Shown: piece after piece, positions 54,694 to 63,224 of the stretch
Position numbering within the stretch: the first letter of the stretch is position 1
Layout of the letters: every line of letters starts with the position of its first letter
NCBI RefSeq assembly: GCF_001549985.1
Contig: NZ_LROZ01000006.1
Location: 124,001 to 188,000 of the forward strand
Direction of reading: 5' to 3'
Source of the DNA: Myroides odoratus
Lineage (GTDB): Bacteria > Bacteroidota > Bacteroidia > Flavobacteriales > Flavobacteriaceae
DNA length: 64,000 bases
Program-made: the position numbers and the translations under genes
Notes under the pieces: model-generated
Database searches by the model: none
What the model saw: the letters and a program-made list of their open reading frames with translations, nothing else
What the model was told of the DNA's origin: nothing

Positions 54694-54861
54694 GATATTA
54701 CATGGTACAACGTATTAGAAGATAATATATACCCTTGATCTGGTGTATAAAAAATAATCTTAACAATAAAACTTATTAGCTTTGGTTTTAGAGTTAGATT
54801 GAATTAGTTTGTTTTAGACGTAGCGTTTGAAGAAAGCGCTACGTTTTTTTGTTTACAGGTT
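54694..54861 (+). ncRNA. Candidate small RNA of about 165 nt
   Basis: Runs from the predicted start of the promoter at 54659-54688 to the terminator at 54828-54861. A 5' hairpin (54719-54761) has a closing AAGAT/ATCTT stem and an inner TATACCC/GGTGTATA stem with a bulged T. It contains only a 7-codon frame (ATG 54702, MVQRIRR). No Rfam family is recognised. It might also be the leader of a gene lost downstream. Confidence 0.5.
54828..54861 (+). terminator. Terminator of the orphan small RNA
   Basis: Stem ACGTAGCG / CGCTACGT (54828-54835 with 54847-54854), 11-nt loop, T run of seven. Confidence 0.88.
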
Positions 54862-54987
54862 TGCGGTTTGTTCTTTGCGCTATTTTACCAACTTCGTCTT
54901 CTCATCCCCTCACCAAGCTCACCGTAACAAAATGAATTTGTTTGGAATTCATCTGTTAAGGAGTATAAATGTGCTGTATCTTTTTTG

Positions 54988-54995
54988 TATATTTG
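54988..54995 (+). promoter_or_regulatory. -7 box of the hpt-adk-obg operon
   Basis: TATATTTG, 22 nt before the hpt ATG at 55018. An in-frame TTG at 54985 overlaps it and is therefore not the translation start. Confidence 0.6.
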
Positions 54996-55017
54996 CAAAT
55001 TATCAATTCAATTGTTT

Positions 55018-55551
55018 ATGGAAATTCAAGTTTTAGACAAGACTTTTGTTCCTTTTATTTCGGAAAAACAGATTCAAGAAAGATTAGGGGAGATAGCAAA
55101 TGAGATTTTGCGTGATATGAATGGGGAAATACCAATCTTCATTGGTGTTTTGAATGGATCTTTCATGGTGGTTTCGGATTTAGTTAAGCAATATAAAGGC
55201 AGCTGTGAGATGAGTTTTGTAAAGATGGCTTCATACATCGGGACTCAATCAAGCAATCAAGTGAATCAACTTTTAGGTTTGGATATTGATGTGACGGATC
55301 GACGTGTAATTATTATTGAAGACATCGTGGATACGGGAAATACATTAGTAGCTCTAAAAAAACTTTTTGAACAACAACGCCCAAAAGAAGTTAGAATTTG
55401 TACGTTGTGCTTAAAGCCAGAAGCTTACACCAAAGACATTAAACTAGATTATGTCGCTTTTGAAATTGAAAATAAATTCATCGTGGGGTATGGGATGGAT
55501 TATGATAAACACGGAAGAAATATTCCGGAAATTTATCAAATTAAAGAGTAA
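55018..55551 (+). CDS. hpt: Hypoxanthine phosphoribosyltransferase
   Basis: 177 residues from the ATG at 55018 (MEIQVLDKTFVPFISEKQI). PRPP motif VIIIEDIVDTGNTL, GVLNGSFMVVSDL and VGYGMDYDKHGRNIPEI are the family signatures. Salvages hypoxanthine (and probably guanine) to the nucleotides. Followed after 33 nt by adk, and the purKE operon lies back to back upstream: a purine cluster. Confidence 0.95.
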   Translation: MEIQVLDKTFVPFISEKQIQERLGEIANEILRDMNGEIPIFIGVLNGSFMVVSDLVKQYKGSCEMSFVKMASYIGTQSSNQVNQLLGLDIDVTDRRVIIIEDIVDTGNTLVALKKLFEQQRPKEVRICTLCLKPEAYTKDIKLDYVAFEIENKFIVGYGMDYDKHGRNIPEIYQIKE

Positions 55552-55584
55552 TAAACAGTAACAGCATAAATAAAGTATAGTAGC

Positions 55585-56160
55585 ATGATTGCAATAGTTT
55601 TATTTGGAAAACCTGGTGCAGGAAAAGGCACACAGGCAGAATTTCTTAAAGAAAAGTACAATTTAACTCATATTTCTACCGGAGATGTGTTTCGTTATAA
55701 TCTAAAAAATGGAACAGAATTAGGAAAACAGGCCAAGGTCTTTATGGATAGAGCAGAATTGGTACCAGATTCTATTACAATTGATATGCTTGCAGATGAA
55801 GTAGAAAAAAACATGGATAAGGCTGGATTCTTATTTGATGGTTTTCCACGTACAATTCAACAAGCAGAAGCATTAGAAGCTTTATTAAAAGAAAAAAATA
55901 TTCGTTTTGTAGGAACAATTGGATTAGAAGCAAATGATGATGTTTTAGTACAACGCATCCTAGAAAGAGGAAAAACAAGTGGAAGAGCAGATGACCAAGA
56001 TGAGAAAATCATCAGAAGTCGCTATGAAGAATATAATGAAAAAACAGCACCATTAATTGACTATTATACAGGGAAAAACTGTTATAATTCAGTAGATGGT
56101 ATCGGAACTGTTGAAGAGATTACAACGAGATTAAGCGGCGTAATTGACCGTTTGATTTAA
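55585..56160 (+). CDS. adk: Adenylate kinase
   Basis: 191 residues, short form without the zinc lid. P-loop GKPGAGKGTQ (8-17), STGDVFRYN, the DGFPRTIQQAEAL motif and RADDQDEKIIRSRYEEY in the LID/arginine region. Interconverts AMP, ADP and ATP. obg follows after 53 nt. Confidence 0.97.
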   Translation: MIAIVLFGKPGAGKGTQAEFLKEKYNLTHISTGDVFRYNLKNGTELGKQAKVFMDRAELVPDSITIDMLADEVEKNMDKAGFLFDGFPRTIQQAEALEALLKEKNIRFVGTIGLEANDDVLVQRILERGKTSGRADDQDEKIIRSRYEEYNEKTAPLIDYYTGKNCYNSVDGIGTVEEITTRLSGVIDRLI

Positions 56161-56213
56161 TTGATCTTTTGGATAAAAAAGACAAAAACAAAGAGAAGGT
56201 AATAAAATAAAAG

Positions 56214-57215
56214 ATGACTGAAGGGAATTTTGTAGACTACGTAAAAATCTATGTGGCCTCAGGAAAAGGTGGAAGAGGTTCTACGCATTTACACCGTGAA
56301 AAATTTATTGAAAAAGGAGGTCCTGATGGTGGAGATGGTGGACGTGGAGGTCATGTCTATATTGTCGGTAACGAAGGACTGTGGACGTTGTATCACTTAA
56401 AATTCATGCGCCATATCAAAGCGGGGCACGGAGGAGATGGTGGTAGTTCAAGAAGTACGGGTGCTGACGGGGATGACCGAGTTATTGAAGTACCTTTAGG
56501 AACAGTTGTAAAAGATAAAGAAACAGGAGAAGTCCTGTTCGAAATTACTGAACATAATGAAAAAAGAATCCTTGGAAAAGGAGGAAAAGGAGGTTTAGGA
56601 AACTGGCACTTTAGAACGTCAACGAACCAAACCCCTCGTTATGCACAACCAGGGATGCCAGGAGAAGAACTCGATATTATTTTAGAGTTGAAAGTATTGG
56701 CAGATGTTGGTTTAGTAGGATTTCCAAACGCAGGTAAGTCAACGTTGTTATCAGTGCTAACTTCTGCAAAACCAAAAATTGCAGATTATCCTTTTACAAC
56801 GCTAAAACCCAATTTAGGAATTGTAGCTTACCGTGATTTTAAATCGTTTGTGATTGCAGATATCCCTGGAATTATCGAAGGAGCTGCAGAAGGAAAAGGT
56901 TTAGGACATTATTTCTTACGTCATATTGAACGAAATTCTACACTTCTTTTCATGGTGCCTGCAGATGCAGAAGACATTAAAAAAGAATACGAAATTCTGT
57001 TGGATGAATTGAGACGATACAATCCTGAGATGTTGGATAAAGATCGTCTATTAGTTATTACCAAATCAGATATGTTGGATGCAGAGCTCCAAACAGAAAT
57101 GAAAGCTGAATTAGATGAAGAACTAGAGGGGGTGCCTTATATGTTTATATCGGCAGTTGCCCAGCAAGGTCTTCAAGAGCTAAAAGATAAATTGTGGCAG
57201 ATGTTAAATAACTAG
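56214..57215 (+). CDS. obg: GTPase Obg/CgtA
   Basis: 333 residues. Glycine-rich Obg fold (about 1-157: [34 protein letters not shown]), then the G domain with [38 protein letters not shown] and SA(V). The C-terminal OCT domain is absent, as in many Bacteroidota. Needed for 50S assembly and stress response. Terminator follows at once. Confidence 0.97.
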   Translation: MTEGNFVDYVKIYVASGKGGRGSTHLHREKFIEKGGPDGGDGGRGGHVYIVGNEGLWTLYHLKFMRHIKAGHGGDGGSSRSTGADGDDRVIEVPLGTVVKDKETGEVLFEITEHNEKRILGKGGKGGLGNWHFRTSTNQTPRYAQPGMPGEELDIILELKVLADVGLVGFPNAGKSTLLSVLTSAKPKIADYPFTTLKPNLGIVAYRDFKSFVIADIPGIIEGAAEGKGLGHYFLRHIERNSTLLFMVPADAEDIKKEYEILLDELRRYNPEMLDKDRLLVITKSDMLDAELQTEMKAELDEELEGVPYMFISAVAQQGLQELKDKLWQMLNN

Positions 57216-57220
57216 CCCTG

Positions 57221-57250
57221 AAAGCGAGATTTTAAAATCTCGCTTTTTTT
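57221..57250 (+). terminator. Terminator of the hpt-adk-obg operon
   Basis: A perfect palindrome AAAGCGAGATTTT / AAAATCTCGCTTT followed by a T run. Confidence 0.93.
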
Positions 57251-57388
57251 GTGGCTATATCTGTTTAAAAATGGTTATAGTTTTGTTAAAAAAAGGCGCG
57301 TTATTTGGCTTTAATTCCTTTTTTTTTGATTTTTTTATATATTTACCCTCAATAGAAATATTTGAAAAAAGAGAAATAAAGCTCATTT

Positions 57389-59707
57389 ATGCTATTCATT
57401 ATTTTACTCACTTTTGTACTAGCTTTTAGTACACTTTTTTTGAAGGGGTTAGGACGTTCTAAGTTTACAGGATTATTAACTTTAATACCATTAAGTCTTT
57501 TCATTTATTTCCTGTCCTATTTGCCAAAAATACAGTCAGGAAAAGAAGTCATGCTTTTTAGAAATGAATGGGTACCTTCCTTAGGTATCGCTTTTGACTT
57601 TAAACTAGATGGATTATCGCTCTTATTCTCCTTGTTGATTACAGGAATCGGAACACTCGTGTATTGGTATGCGTCTTACTATCTTAAAGGACATGTCTAT
57701 ATTCATCGATTTTTTGCCTACCTCGGACTCTTTATGGGCGCCATGCTTGGTGTCGTACTATCAGATAACTTAATTTCCCTATTTGTATTCTGGGAATTGA
57801 CCAGTATTACTTCTTTCTTCTTGATTGGATTTAATAACGAAGAAGAGGATTCGCGTAAAAGTGCACTATGGGCACTTGGAATTACGGGATTAGGTGGATT
57901 CTTCTTACTCTCCTTCGCTGCAGTGATGGGAAGTATCGCAGGAAGTTATTCTATCCATGAACTTCTAACACAATCAGACTTCTTGAAAGAACATGCTTCT
58001 TATGGGGTGCTGTTGTTCTTCTTGTTCATGGGAGCCTTTACTAAATCAGCTCAATTTCCTTTTCATTTTTGGTTGCCTGGAGCCATGAAAGCCCCTACGC
58101 CAGTATCGGCTTATTTGCACTCAGCAACTATGGTGAAAGCGGGAATTTATCTTTTAGCGCGTTTTACGCCTATTTTAGGTGATCATGTGTATTGGAATAC
58201 CACTTTGCAAATAATCGGTGGTTTAACCATGTTATTTGGCGCGATACACTCGGTATTCCGAAAGGATATGAAAGGAATCCTCGCGTATACCACAATTTCT
58301 GCTTTGGGACTGATTGTTTTCTTACTCGGTGTAGGATCAGAAAAAGCAATTTACGCAGCGAGTATCTTTATTCTAGTACACGCGCTGTATAAAGCCACTC
58401 TTTTCTTGGTCACAGGAACAGTAGACCATCAAACGCACACTAGAGATATCAATCAACTAGGTGGATTGCGTAAAACAATGCCTGCTTTAGCGGGGGCTGC
58501 CTTGATTGCGGCTTTATCTAGCGCGGGAATTCCATTGACTTTTGGATTTATTGGGAAGGAAATTATCTATGATGCAACGTATACCTATCCGATTAATGAA
58601 TGGGCATTAGCCTTTACAGGGGCCGCTGTACTAACAAATATATTCTTGACCGCATCGGGGTTCCTCGTGGGGATTAAACCGTTTTTTGGAAAAGTGAAAA
58701 AAGCTTGCCAAGATGTGCCTAAACCGTCTATTCAAATGTGGTTGCCTCCTGTAATATTAGCTGTACTAAGTGTTGTATTTGGAGTATTACCTCAATTCGT
58801 AAATGAAGGAGTACTTGCATCGGTAGTTCGAGCGATTGGAGGAAAACCTATTGATATGGAATTGGCTTTATGGCATGGATTCAATGAAATCGTAGCGCTA
58901 AGTGGTGGAACCATTCTTTTAGGGACTGCCTTGTATTTTGTGTTTAAAGGATACAAAAATTCGTTGGCTGTTGTTTCGCCTTTCTATAACTTATCTCCAC
59001 AGCATATCTTCGGTTTTGTCGTTGAGAAATTTAGACTATTTGCCTATACGTATACTCGATTATTCCAAAGCGGATATTTGCGCATCTATTTGATGGTGAT
59101 TATTGTATTCTTTATTGGTTTAGTAGGGTATAAACTATTTGCAGATGTGCCTTTGCGTGTTAATACTGAGGGATTATCTGAATTTAGGGTATATGAATTG
59201 GTTGTATTCTTAATTACAGTGATTGCTATTTTCTTTGCAATCAATACGCCATCTCGTTTGTCTGCTATTGCAGCAACAGGAGTTGTAGGCTACTGTATCT
59301 GTTTAATCTTTGTATTTTACGGAGCACCTGATTTAGCCATGACACAGTTTGCCATCGATACGCTGACAGTGGTTTTATTTGTCTTAGTATTATTTAAATT
59401 ACCTGGTTTCTTAAAATTGAGTAATCGAAGAATTCAATTCAGAGATGCTGTGGTTTCCATTGCTTTTGGTGGGTTAATCTCCCTAATTACGTTGCAAGCC
59501 TTAGTATCTCCAGCAGATAAAGAAATCAGTAGATATTATGCTGAAAATGCATACATCTTAGCCAAAGGGAAAAACGTAGTTAACGTAATCCTCGTGGATT
59601 TTAGAGGGTTTGATACATTAATTGAGACTATTGTACTTTCAATCGCCGCATTAGGAGTATATGGTCTTTTAAAATACAGAACGAAGGATGAGGAAATATC
59701 AGAATAA
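57389..59707 (+). CDS. mrpA: Mrp Na+/H+ antiporter subunit A
   Basis: 772 residues with about 20 membrane helices. NuoL-like proton channel core (about 110-400): FVFWELTSITSFFLIGF with the key Glu, and KSAQFPFHFWLPGAMKAPTP, HSATMVKAGIYLLAR with conserved Lys/His. The C-terminal MrpA-specific part (about 605-760) carries FVFYGAPDLAMTQFAIDTLT and VNVILVDFRGFDTL, so it includes the MbhE/DUF4040 regions. Largest subunit of the Mrp complex in the inner membrane. mrpB overlaps its end by 20 nt. No perfect promoter box was found upstream. Confidence 0.95.
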   Translation: MLFIILLTFVLAFSTLFLKGLGRSKFTGLLTLIPLSLFIYFLSYLPKIQSGKEVMLFRNEWVPSLGIAFDFKLDGLSLLFSLLITGIGTLVYWYASYYLKGHVYIHRFFAYLGLFMGAMLGVVLSDNLISLFVFWELTSITSFFLIGFNNEEEDSRKSALWALGITGLGGFFLLSFAAVMGSIAGSYSIHELLTQSDFLKEHASYGVLLFFLFMGAFTKSAQFPFHFWLPGAMKAPTPVSAYLHSATMVKAGIYLLARFTPILGDHVYWNTTLQIIGGLTMLFGAIHSVFRKDMKGILAYTTISALGLIVFLLGVGSEKAIYAASIFILVHALYKATLFLVTGTVDHQTHTRDINQLGGLRKTMPALAGAALIAALSSAGIPLTFGFIGKEIIYDATYTYPINEWALAFTGAAVLTNIFLTASGFLVGIKPFFGKVKKACQDVPKPSIQMWLPPVILAVLSVVFGVLPQFVNEGVLASVVRAIGGKPIDMELALWHGFNEIVALSGGTILLGTALYFVFKGYKNSLAVVSPFYNLSPQHIFGFVVEKFRLFAYTYTRLFQSGYLRIYLMVIIVFFIGLVGYKLFADVPLRVNTEGLSEFRVYELVVFLITVIAIFFAINTPSRLSAIAATGVVGYCICLIFVFYGAPDLAMTQFAIDTLTVVLFVLVLFKLPGFLKLSNRRIQFRDAVVSIAFGGLISLITLQALVSPADKEISRYYAENAYILAKGKNVVNVILVDFRGFDTLIETIVLSIAALGVYGLLKYRTKDEEISE

Positions 59708-60128
59708 ACACCACGTTTTAGATTCAACAATCTTGCGTACGGCAACCAATTATTTATTGCCTTTATTGATTCTGTTCTCCTTGTTTGTCTTGTTGAGAGG
59801 ACATTATCTTTCTGGAGGAGGATTTGTAGGAGGATTAATCGCTTCTATTGCCTTCGTATTGCACTCTTTTGCGTATAGTACGAAACAGACCTTAGCCTTG
59901 TTTCAATTTTCGCCTATGCGTTTAATTGGTATTGGCCTATCGTTGTCTATTATAAGCGCAATATTACCCGTTTTTTTAGGGTTACCCGTGATGACAGGGG
60001 TGTGGTTTGCCGAATCAGTTGCCGTTATCGGTGCAGTAGGTACTGCCTTGTTTTTTGATATCGGGGTCTATCTCGTTGTAATTGGGGTTGTGTTGACCAT
60101 CCTTTTTACAATCGCAGAGAATGTTTAA
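59688..60128 (+). CDS. mrpB: Mrp Na+/H+ antiporter subunit B
   Basis: 146 residues, four membrane helices. MnhB signature RGHYLSGGGFVGGLIASIAF (about 44-62) and TGVWFAESVAVIGAVGTALFFDIGVYLVVIG. Starts inside the end of mrpA, so translation is coupled. Part of the seven-gene mrp operon. Confidence 0.95.
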   Translation: MRKYQNKHHVLDSTILRTATNYLLPLLILFSLFVLLRGHYLSGGGFVGGLIASIAFVLHSFAYSTKQTLALFQFSPMRLIGIGLSLSIISAILPVFLGLPVMTGVWFAESVAVIGAVGTALFFDIGVYLVVIGVVLTILFTIAENV

Positions 60129-60146
60129 TTAATTAGAAGCATTTAC

Positions 60147-60500
60147 ATGGAATTATTACTCGTAGTTTTAGTAGGTATATTATATTCTGCAGGCGTTTAT
60201 TTAATGTTTCGCAGAAGTATGGTGAAGTTACTCCTCGGATTGATGATGTTGGGAAATGGTGCCAATATCTTGATTTTCCTAATGGGAGAATTAACCAAAG
60301 GAAAAGCGCCAATTATTGATGAAGAACACAAACAGTTCTTTGACGCTTATGCCGATCCCGTGCCACAGGCACTAATTTTAACCGCAATTGTAATCAGTTT
60401 CGGTTTAACCGCTTTCGCTATTGTTTTATTGAATAAGGTATATAGTACAACCGGTACAGATGATTTAGATTCCCTTAATATTCAAGATTTAGATATATGA
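60147..60500 (+). CDS. mrpC: Mrp Na+/H+ antiporter subunit C
   Basis: 117 residues, three membrane helices, NuoK-like: [29 protein letters not shown] and [23 protein letters not shown]. The acidic C-terminal tail ([13 protein letters not shown]) is unremarkable. mrpD overlaps the last 4 nt (ATGA). Confidence 0.95.
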   Translation: MELLLVVLVGILYSAGVYLMFRRSMVKLLLGLMMLGNGANILIFLMGELTKGKAPIIDEEHKQFFDAYADPVPQALILTAIVISFGLTAFAIVLLNKVYSTTGTDDLDSLNIQDLDI

Positions 60501-62008
60501 TTTCAAACTTCATATTAGCGCCAATTTTTGCTCATATGTTTACGGCGGTTGTTTTATTAATTTTTTGGAAGAATGTCAAAATCCAAAAAATAATAAGCAT
60601 CGTTGGTAATAGTATTGCTTTTCTGTTGTGTTGGAATTTATTTGCCGCAACGTGGGAATATGGTGCCATTACTTTACAATTGGGGAGTTGGAAAGCTCCT
60701 TTTGGTATCACCTTCGTCGCTGATACACTGAGTGCGGTGATGGTACTCCTCACAGCAACAGTAGCACTAGCCGTAGGGATTTACTCCACATCTGCTATTA
60801 ATATTAGCCGTATCAAATTCGGGTATTTTATTATTTTCCATTTTTTAATTATGGGATTGTTAGGTGCTTTCTTAACGGGAGACATCTTCAACTTATATGT
60901 TTGGTTTGAGGTGGTAATTATCTCTTCCTTTGTATTGTTAACCTTAGGAGGAAAGAAAAGACAAATGGAATCTGCGGTTAAGTATGTGACCATGAATATG
61001 CTGGCTTCCACTATTTTCTTAACGGCTATTGGAATTTTATACGGAATTACTGGAAGTTTAAATATTGCCGATTTAGCGCATCAAGTGTCTATTGTTGAAA
61101 ATAGAGGATTAGTGTCCGTAACGGCTTTGTTGTTCTTCGTCGGATTTGGAATTAAATCGGCCGTATTCCCAATGTATTTCTGGCTGCCTTCTTCGTATCA
61201 TACACCACCATCGGCAATTGGGGCTATTTTTGGTGGATTGTTGACCAAAATGGGGGTATACTCTATGTTTAGGGTGTTTACCATTATATTTCAACCAGAC
61301 GATTTCGTTTTAGGTGTTTTTGTAGTAATCGCCATTCTAACTATGATTAGTGGTGCTTTAGGGGCAATTAATAAAAGAAATATCCGCCGTATCCTTTCTT
61401 ACTTTATTGTATGTCATATCGGATATTTAATTGCAGGATTTGGTTTATATACAGAACTCGCCTTTGTAGGAGTTATCTTCTATTTAATTCACGATGTCAT
61501 TGTAAAAAGTAACCTTTTTATGATGAGTGGATTGATACAAAAAATTAGAGAAACACAAGATATTAACCGTCTAGGAGGGTTGTATAAAGATTACCCAAAA
61601 TTGTCCATCTTGTTTGCTGTTATTCTATTTTCGTTGGTGGGAATTCCTCCTTTATCAGGATTCTGGCCTAAGATTATGTTGTTTCAGGAAGCTTTCCGAT
61701 TGGAACAGTACGTCTTATTAGGAACTTTAATCTTCGCGAGTTTCGTCACGCTATTTATTGTGGCGCGAATTTGGTCTGAAGTATTCTGGAAAGACTTACC
61801 TAAACCCAATAGTGAAGAAATTGATCACTTTGCACCATTTGTGAGCTCTGGAAAAGTAGCCTTAATTTTACCAGTGGTCGCTTTAGCAGGGGTATCCCTA
61901 TTTATTGGGTTAAATGCTCCATTAATTTTCGAAGTTTCAGAACGTGTTGCACATGAAATGATGAATCCTTCGATTTATATAGAATCAGTTTTACAAGGCA
62001 TAAAATAA
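60497..62008 (+). CDS. mrpD: Mrp Na+/H+ antiporter subunit D
   Basis: 503 residues, about 14 membrane helices, NuoM/N-like. WFEVVIISSFVLLTLGG with the conserved Glu, KSAVFPMYFWLPSSYHTPPS, GGLLTKMGVYSMFR with Lys, and a histidine-lined later helix (FYLIHDVIVKSNLFM). Proton-translocating subunit. mrpE follows after 8 nt. Confidence 0.96.
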   Translation: MISNFILAPIFAHMFTAVVLLIFWKNVKIQKIISIVGNSIAFLLCWNLFAATWEYGAITLQLGSWKAPFGITFVADTLSAVMVLLTATVALAVGIYSTSAINISRIKFGYFIIFHFLIMGLLGAFLTGDIFNLYVWFEVVIISSFVLLTLGGKKRQMESAVKYVTMNMLASTIFLTAIGILYGITGSLNIADLAHQVSIVENRGLVSVTALLFFVGFGIKSAVFPMYFWLPSSYHTPPSAIGAIFGGLLTKMGVYSMFRVFTIIFQPDDFVLGVFVVIAILTMISGALGAINKRNIRRILSYFIVCHIGYLIAGFGLYTELAFVGVIFYLIHDVIVKSNLFMMSGLIQKIRETQDINRLGGLYKDYPKLSILFAVILFSLVGIPPLSGFWPKIMLFQEAFRLEQYVLLGTLIFASFVTLFIVARIWSEVFWKDLPKPNSEEIDHFAPFVSSGKVALILPVVALAGVSLFIGLNAPLIFEVSERVAHEMMNPSIYIESVLQGIK

Positions 62009-62016
62009 CGAGAAGT

Positions 62017-62502
62017 ATGTTAAAATATTTTTTACTTAATATCTTATTGACCTTTGTTTGGGTTGCGCTAACAGGACAATTAAACTACGCCAACTTCTTC
62101 TTTGGAGGGGTAGCTGGTTTCTTTATCCTATGGATGTTGACGAAAACCTCTTCCAATAAAGCCGATAAGGAATACTTTTATCGCGTACCTAAAATTATCG
62201 TTTTTATTTTTTACTTCTTTGTGGATATGCTACAAGCAAATTTACAAGTGGCGATGGATGTAATTACACCCAATTACCATACAACGCCAGGAATTATTAA
62301 ATACGAAATCGATGCGGAAACAGATTTTGAAATTACCATGTTAGCGAACATTATTGCGCTTACACCTGGAACAATGGTAATTGATATTGCAGATGATAAA
62401 AGCCATATCTTTATTCATACCATGTACCTAAAGGATAAAGATAAATTCATTCAACGCATGAAAGAAAGAACTGAAAAGAAACTATTAGCTATTTTACGAT
62501 GA
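62017..62502 (+). CDS. mrpE: Mrp Na+/H+ antiporter subunit E
   Basis: 161 residues with three N-terminal hydrophobic stretches and a C-terminal cytoplasmic part: ETDFEITMLANIIALTPGTM, MVIDIADDKSHIFIHTMYL are the family signature. mrpF starts within its stop (ATGA overlap). Confidence 0.94.
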   Translation: MLKYFLLNILLTFVWVALTGQLNYANFFFGGVAGFFILWMLTKTSSNKADKEYFYRVPKIIVFIFYFFVDMLQANLQVAMDVITPNYHTTPGIIKYEIDAETDFEITMLANIIALTPGTMVIDIADDKSHIFIHTMYLKDKDKFIQRMKERTEKKLLAILR

Positions 62503-62774
62503 GAGTAGAAACCTATTTGATCTATGTGGTAATGCCGATCATCTGTTTGTCCTTAATCTTGATTTTTATTCGATTTTTAAAAGGACCTACAGTGGCGGAT
62601 CGCGTAGTGGCTATTGATTTACTGATTACCGTCGGAGTTGGATTTATTGGACTATTTAGTTTAATCGCCAATAACCCTATTTTTTTAGACGTGGCTGTCA
62701 TCATGGCGCTGATTGCGTTCTTGAGTACTGTAGCCTTTTCGTTTTACTTAGATAAAAGAGATAGAGATGACTGA
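62499..62774 (+). CDS. mrpF: Mrp Na+/H+ antiporter subunit F
   Basis: 91 residues, three membrane helices, FLKGPTVADRVVAIDLLITV and DVAVIMALIAFLSTVAFS, the MnhF pattern. The mrpG start lies 8 nt inside its end. Confidence 0.95.
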   Translation: MRVETYLIYVVMPIICLSLILIFIRFLKGPTVADRVVAIDLLITVGVGFIGLFSLIANNPIFLDVAVIMALIAFLSTVAFSFYLDKRDRDD

Positions 62775-63171
62775 TTTACTAATCATGATATTAAGCACAC
62801 TAGGAGCAATTTTTATTTTAATTGCTTCTATCGGTATTTTTAGAATGCCCGATTTTTATACCAGACTTTCCATTACAATTAAAGCAGCAACGTTGGGAAT
62901 CGGATGTATCCTCGGAGCTGCAGCCATTCACTTCTCAGAGTTTTCTATTACCACCAAAGTGTTTGCGATTGTTTTCTTCTTGTTTATTACCTCACCAGTA
63001 GCTGCCTTCTTAATTGCAAGAACGGCGTATATGACGGGAATTAAATTGTGGAATAAATCTGTAGCGGATGAATTAAAAGATAAATATGGTTTTGATGAAT
63101 CTTGTGAAATAGAGGAGAAAAACACTTGTTTGAACCAGAGTACCAATAAAAATGATGAAGAGAAGGATTAA
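62767..63171 (+). CDS. mrpG: Mrp Na+/H+ antiporter subunit G
   Basis: 134 residues, three membrane helices; IASIGIFRMPDFYTRLSITIKAATLGIG and SPVAAFLIARTAYMTGIKL are MnhG hallmarks. A hydrophilic tail of about 35 residues with two Cys (CEIEEKNTCL) follows. Last gene of the operon; no terminator is visible before the next gene. Confidence 0.95.
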   Translation: MTDLLIMILSTLGAIFILIASIGIFRMPDFYTRLSITIKAATLGIGCILGAAAIHFSEFSITTKVFAIVFFLFITSPVAAFLIARTAYMTGIKLWNKSVADELKDKYGFDESCEIEEKNTCLNQSTNKNDEEKD

Positions 63172-63224
63172 TTATTTTGTTTATTAAACTATCTTCGCAA
63201 ACTAAGTAACATACTATTATAATT

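Larger units (their letters stand above)
54442..54987. other. Intergenic region purK / hpt
   Basis: A/T-rich, about 550 bp, no protein gene. It contains the orphan promoter-terminator pair (54659-54861) and the hpt promoter directly downstream. Confidence 0.65.

Noticed and set aside
54731..54743. ACCCTTGATCTGG resembling part of a TPP riboswitch
   Set aside because: Only this short string fits; the other conserved thiamine riboswitch stems are absent and no thiamin gene follows.
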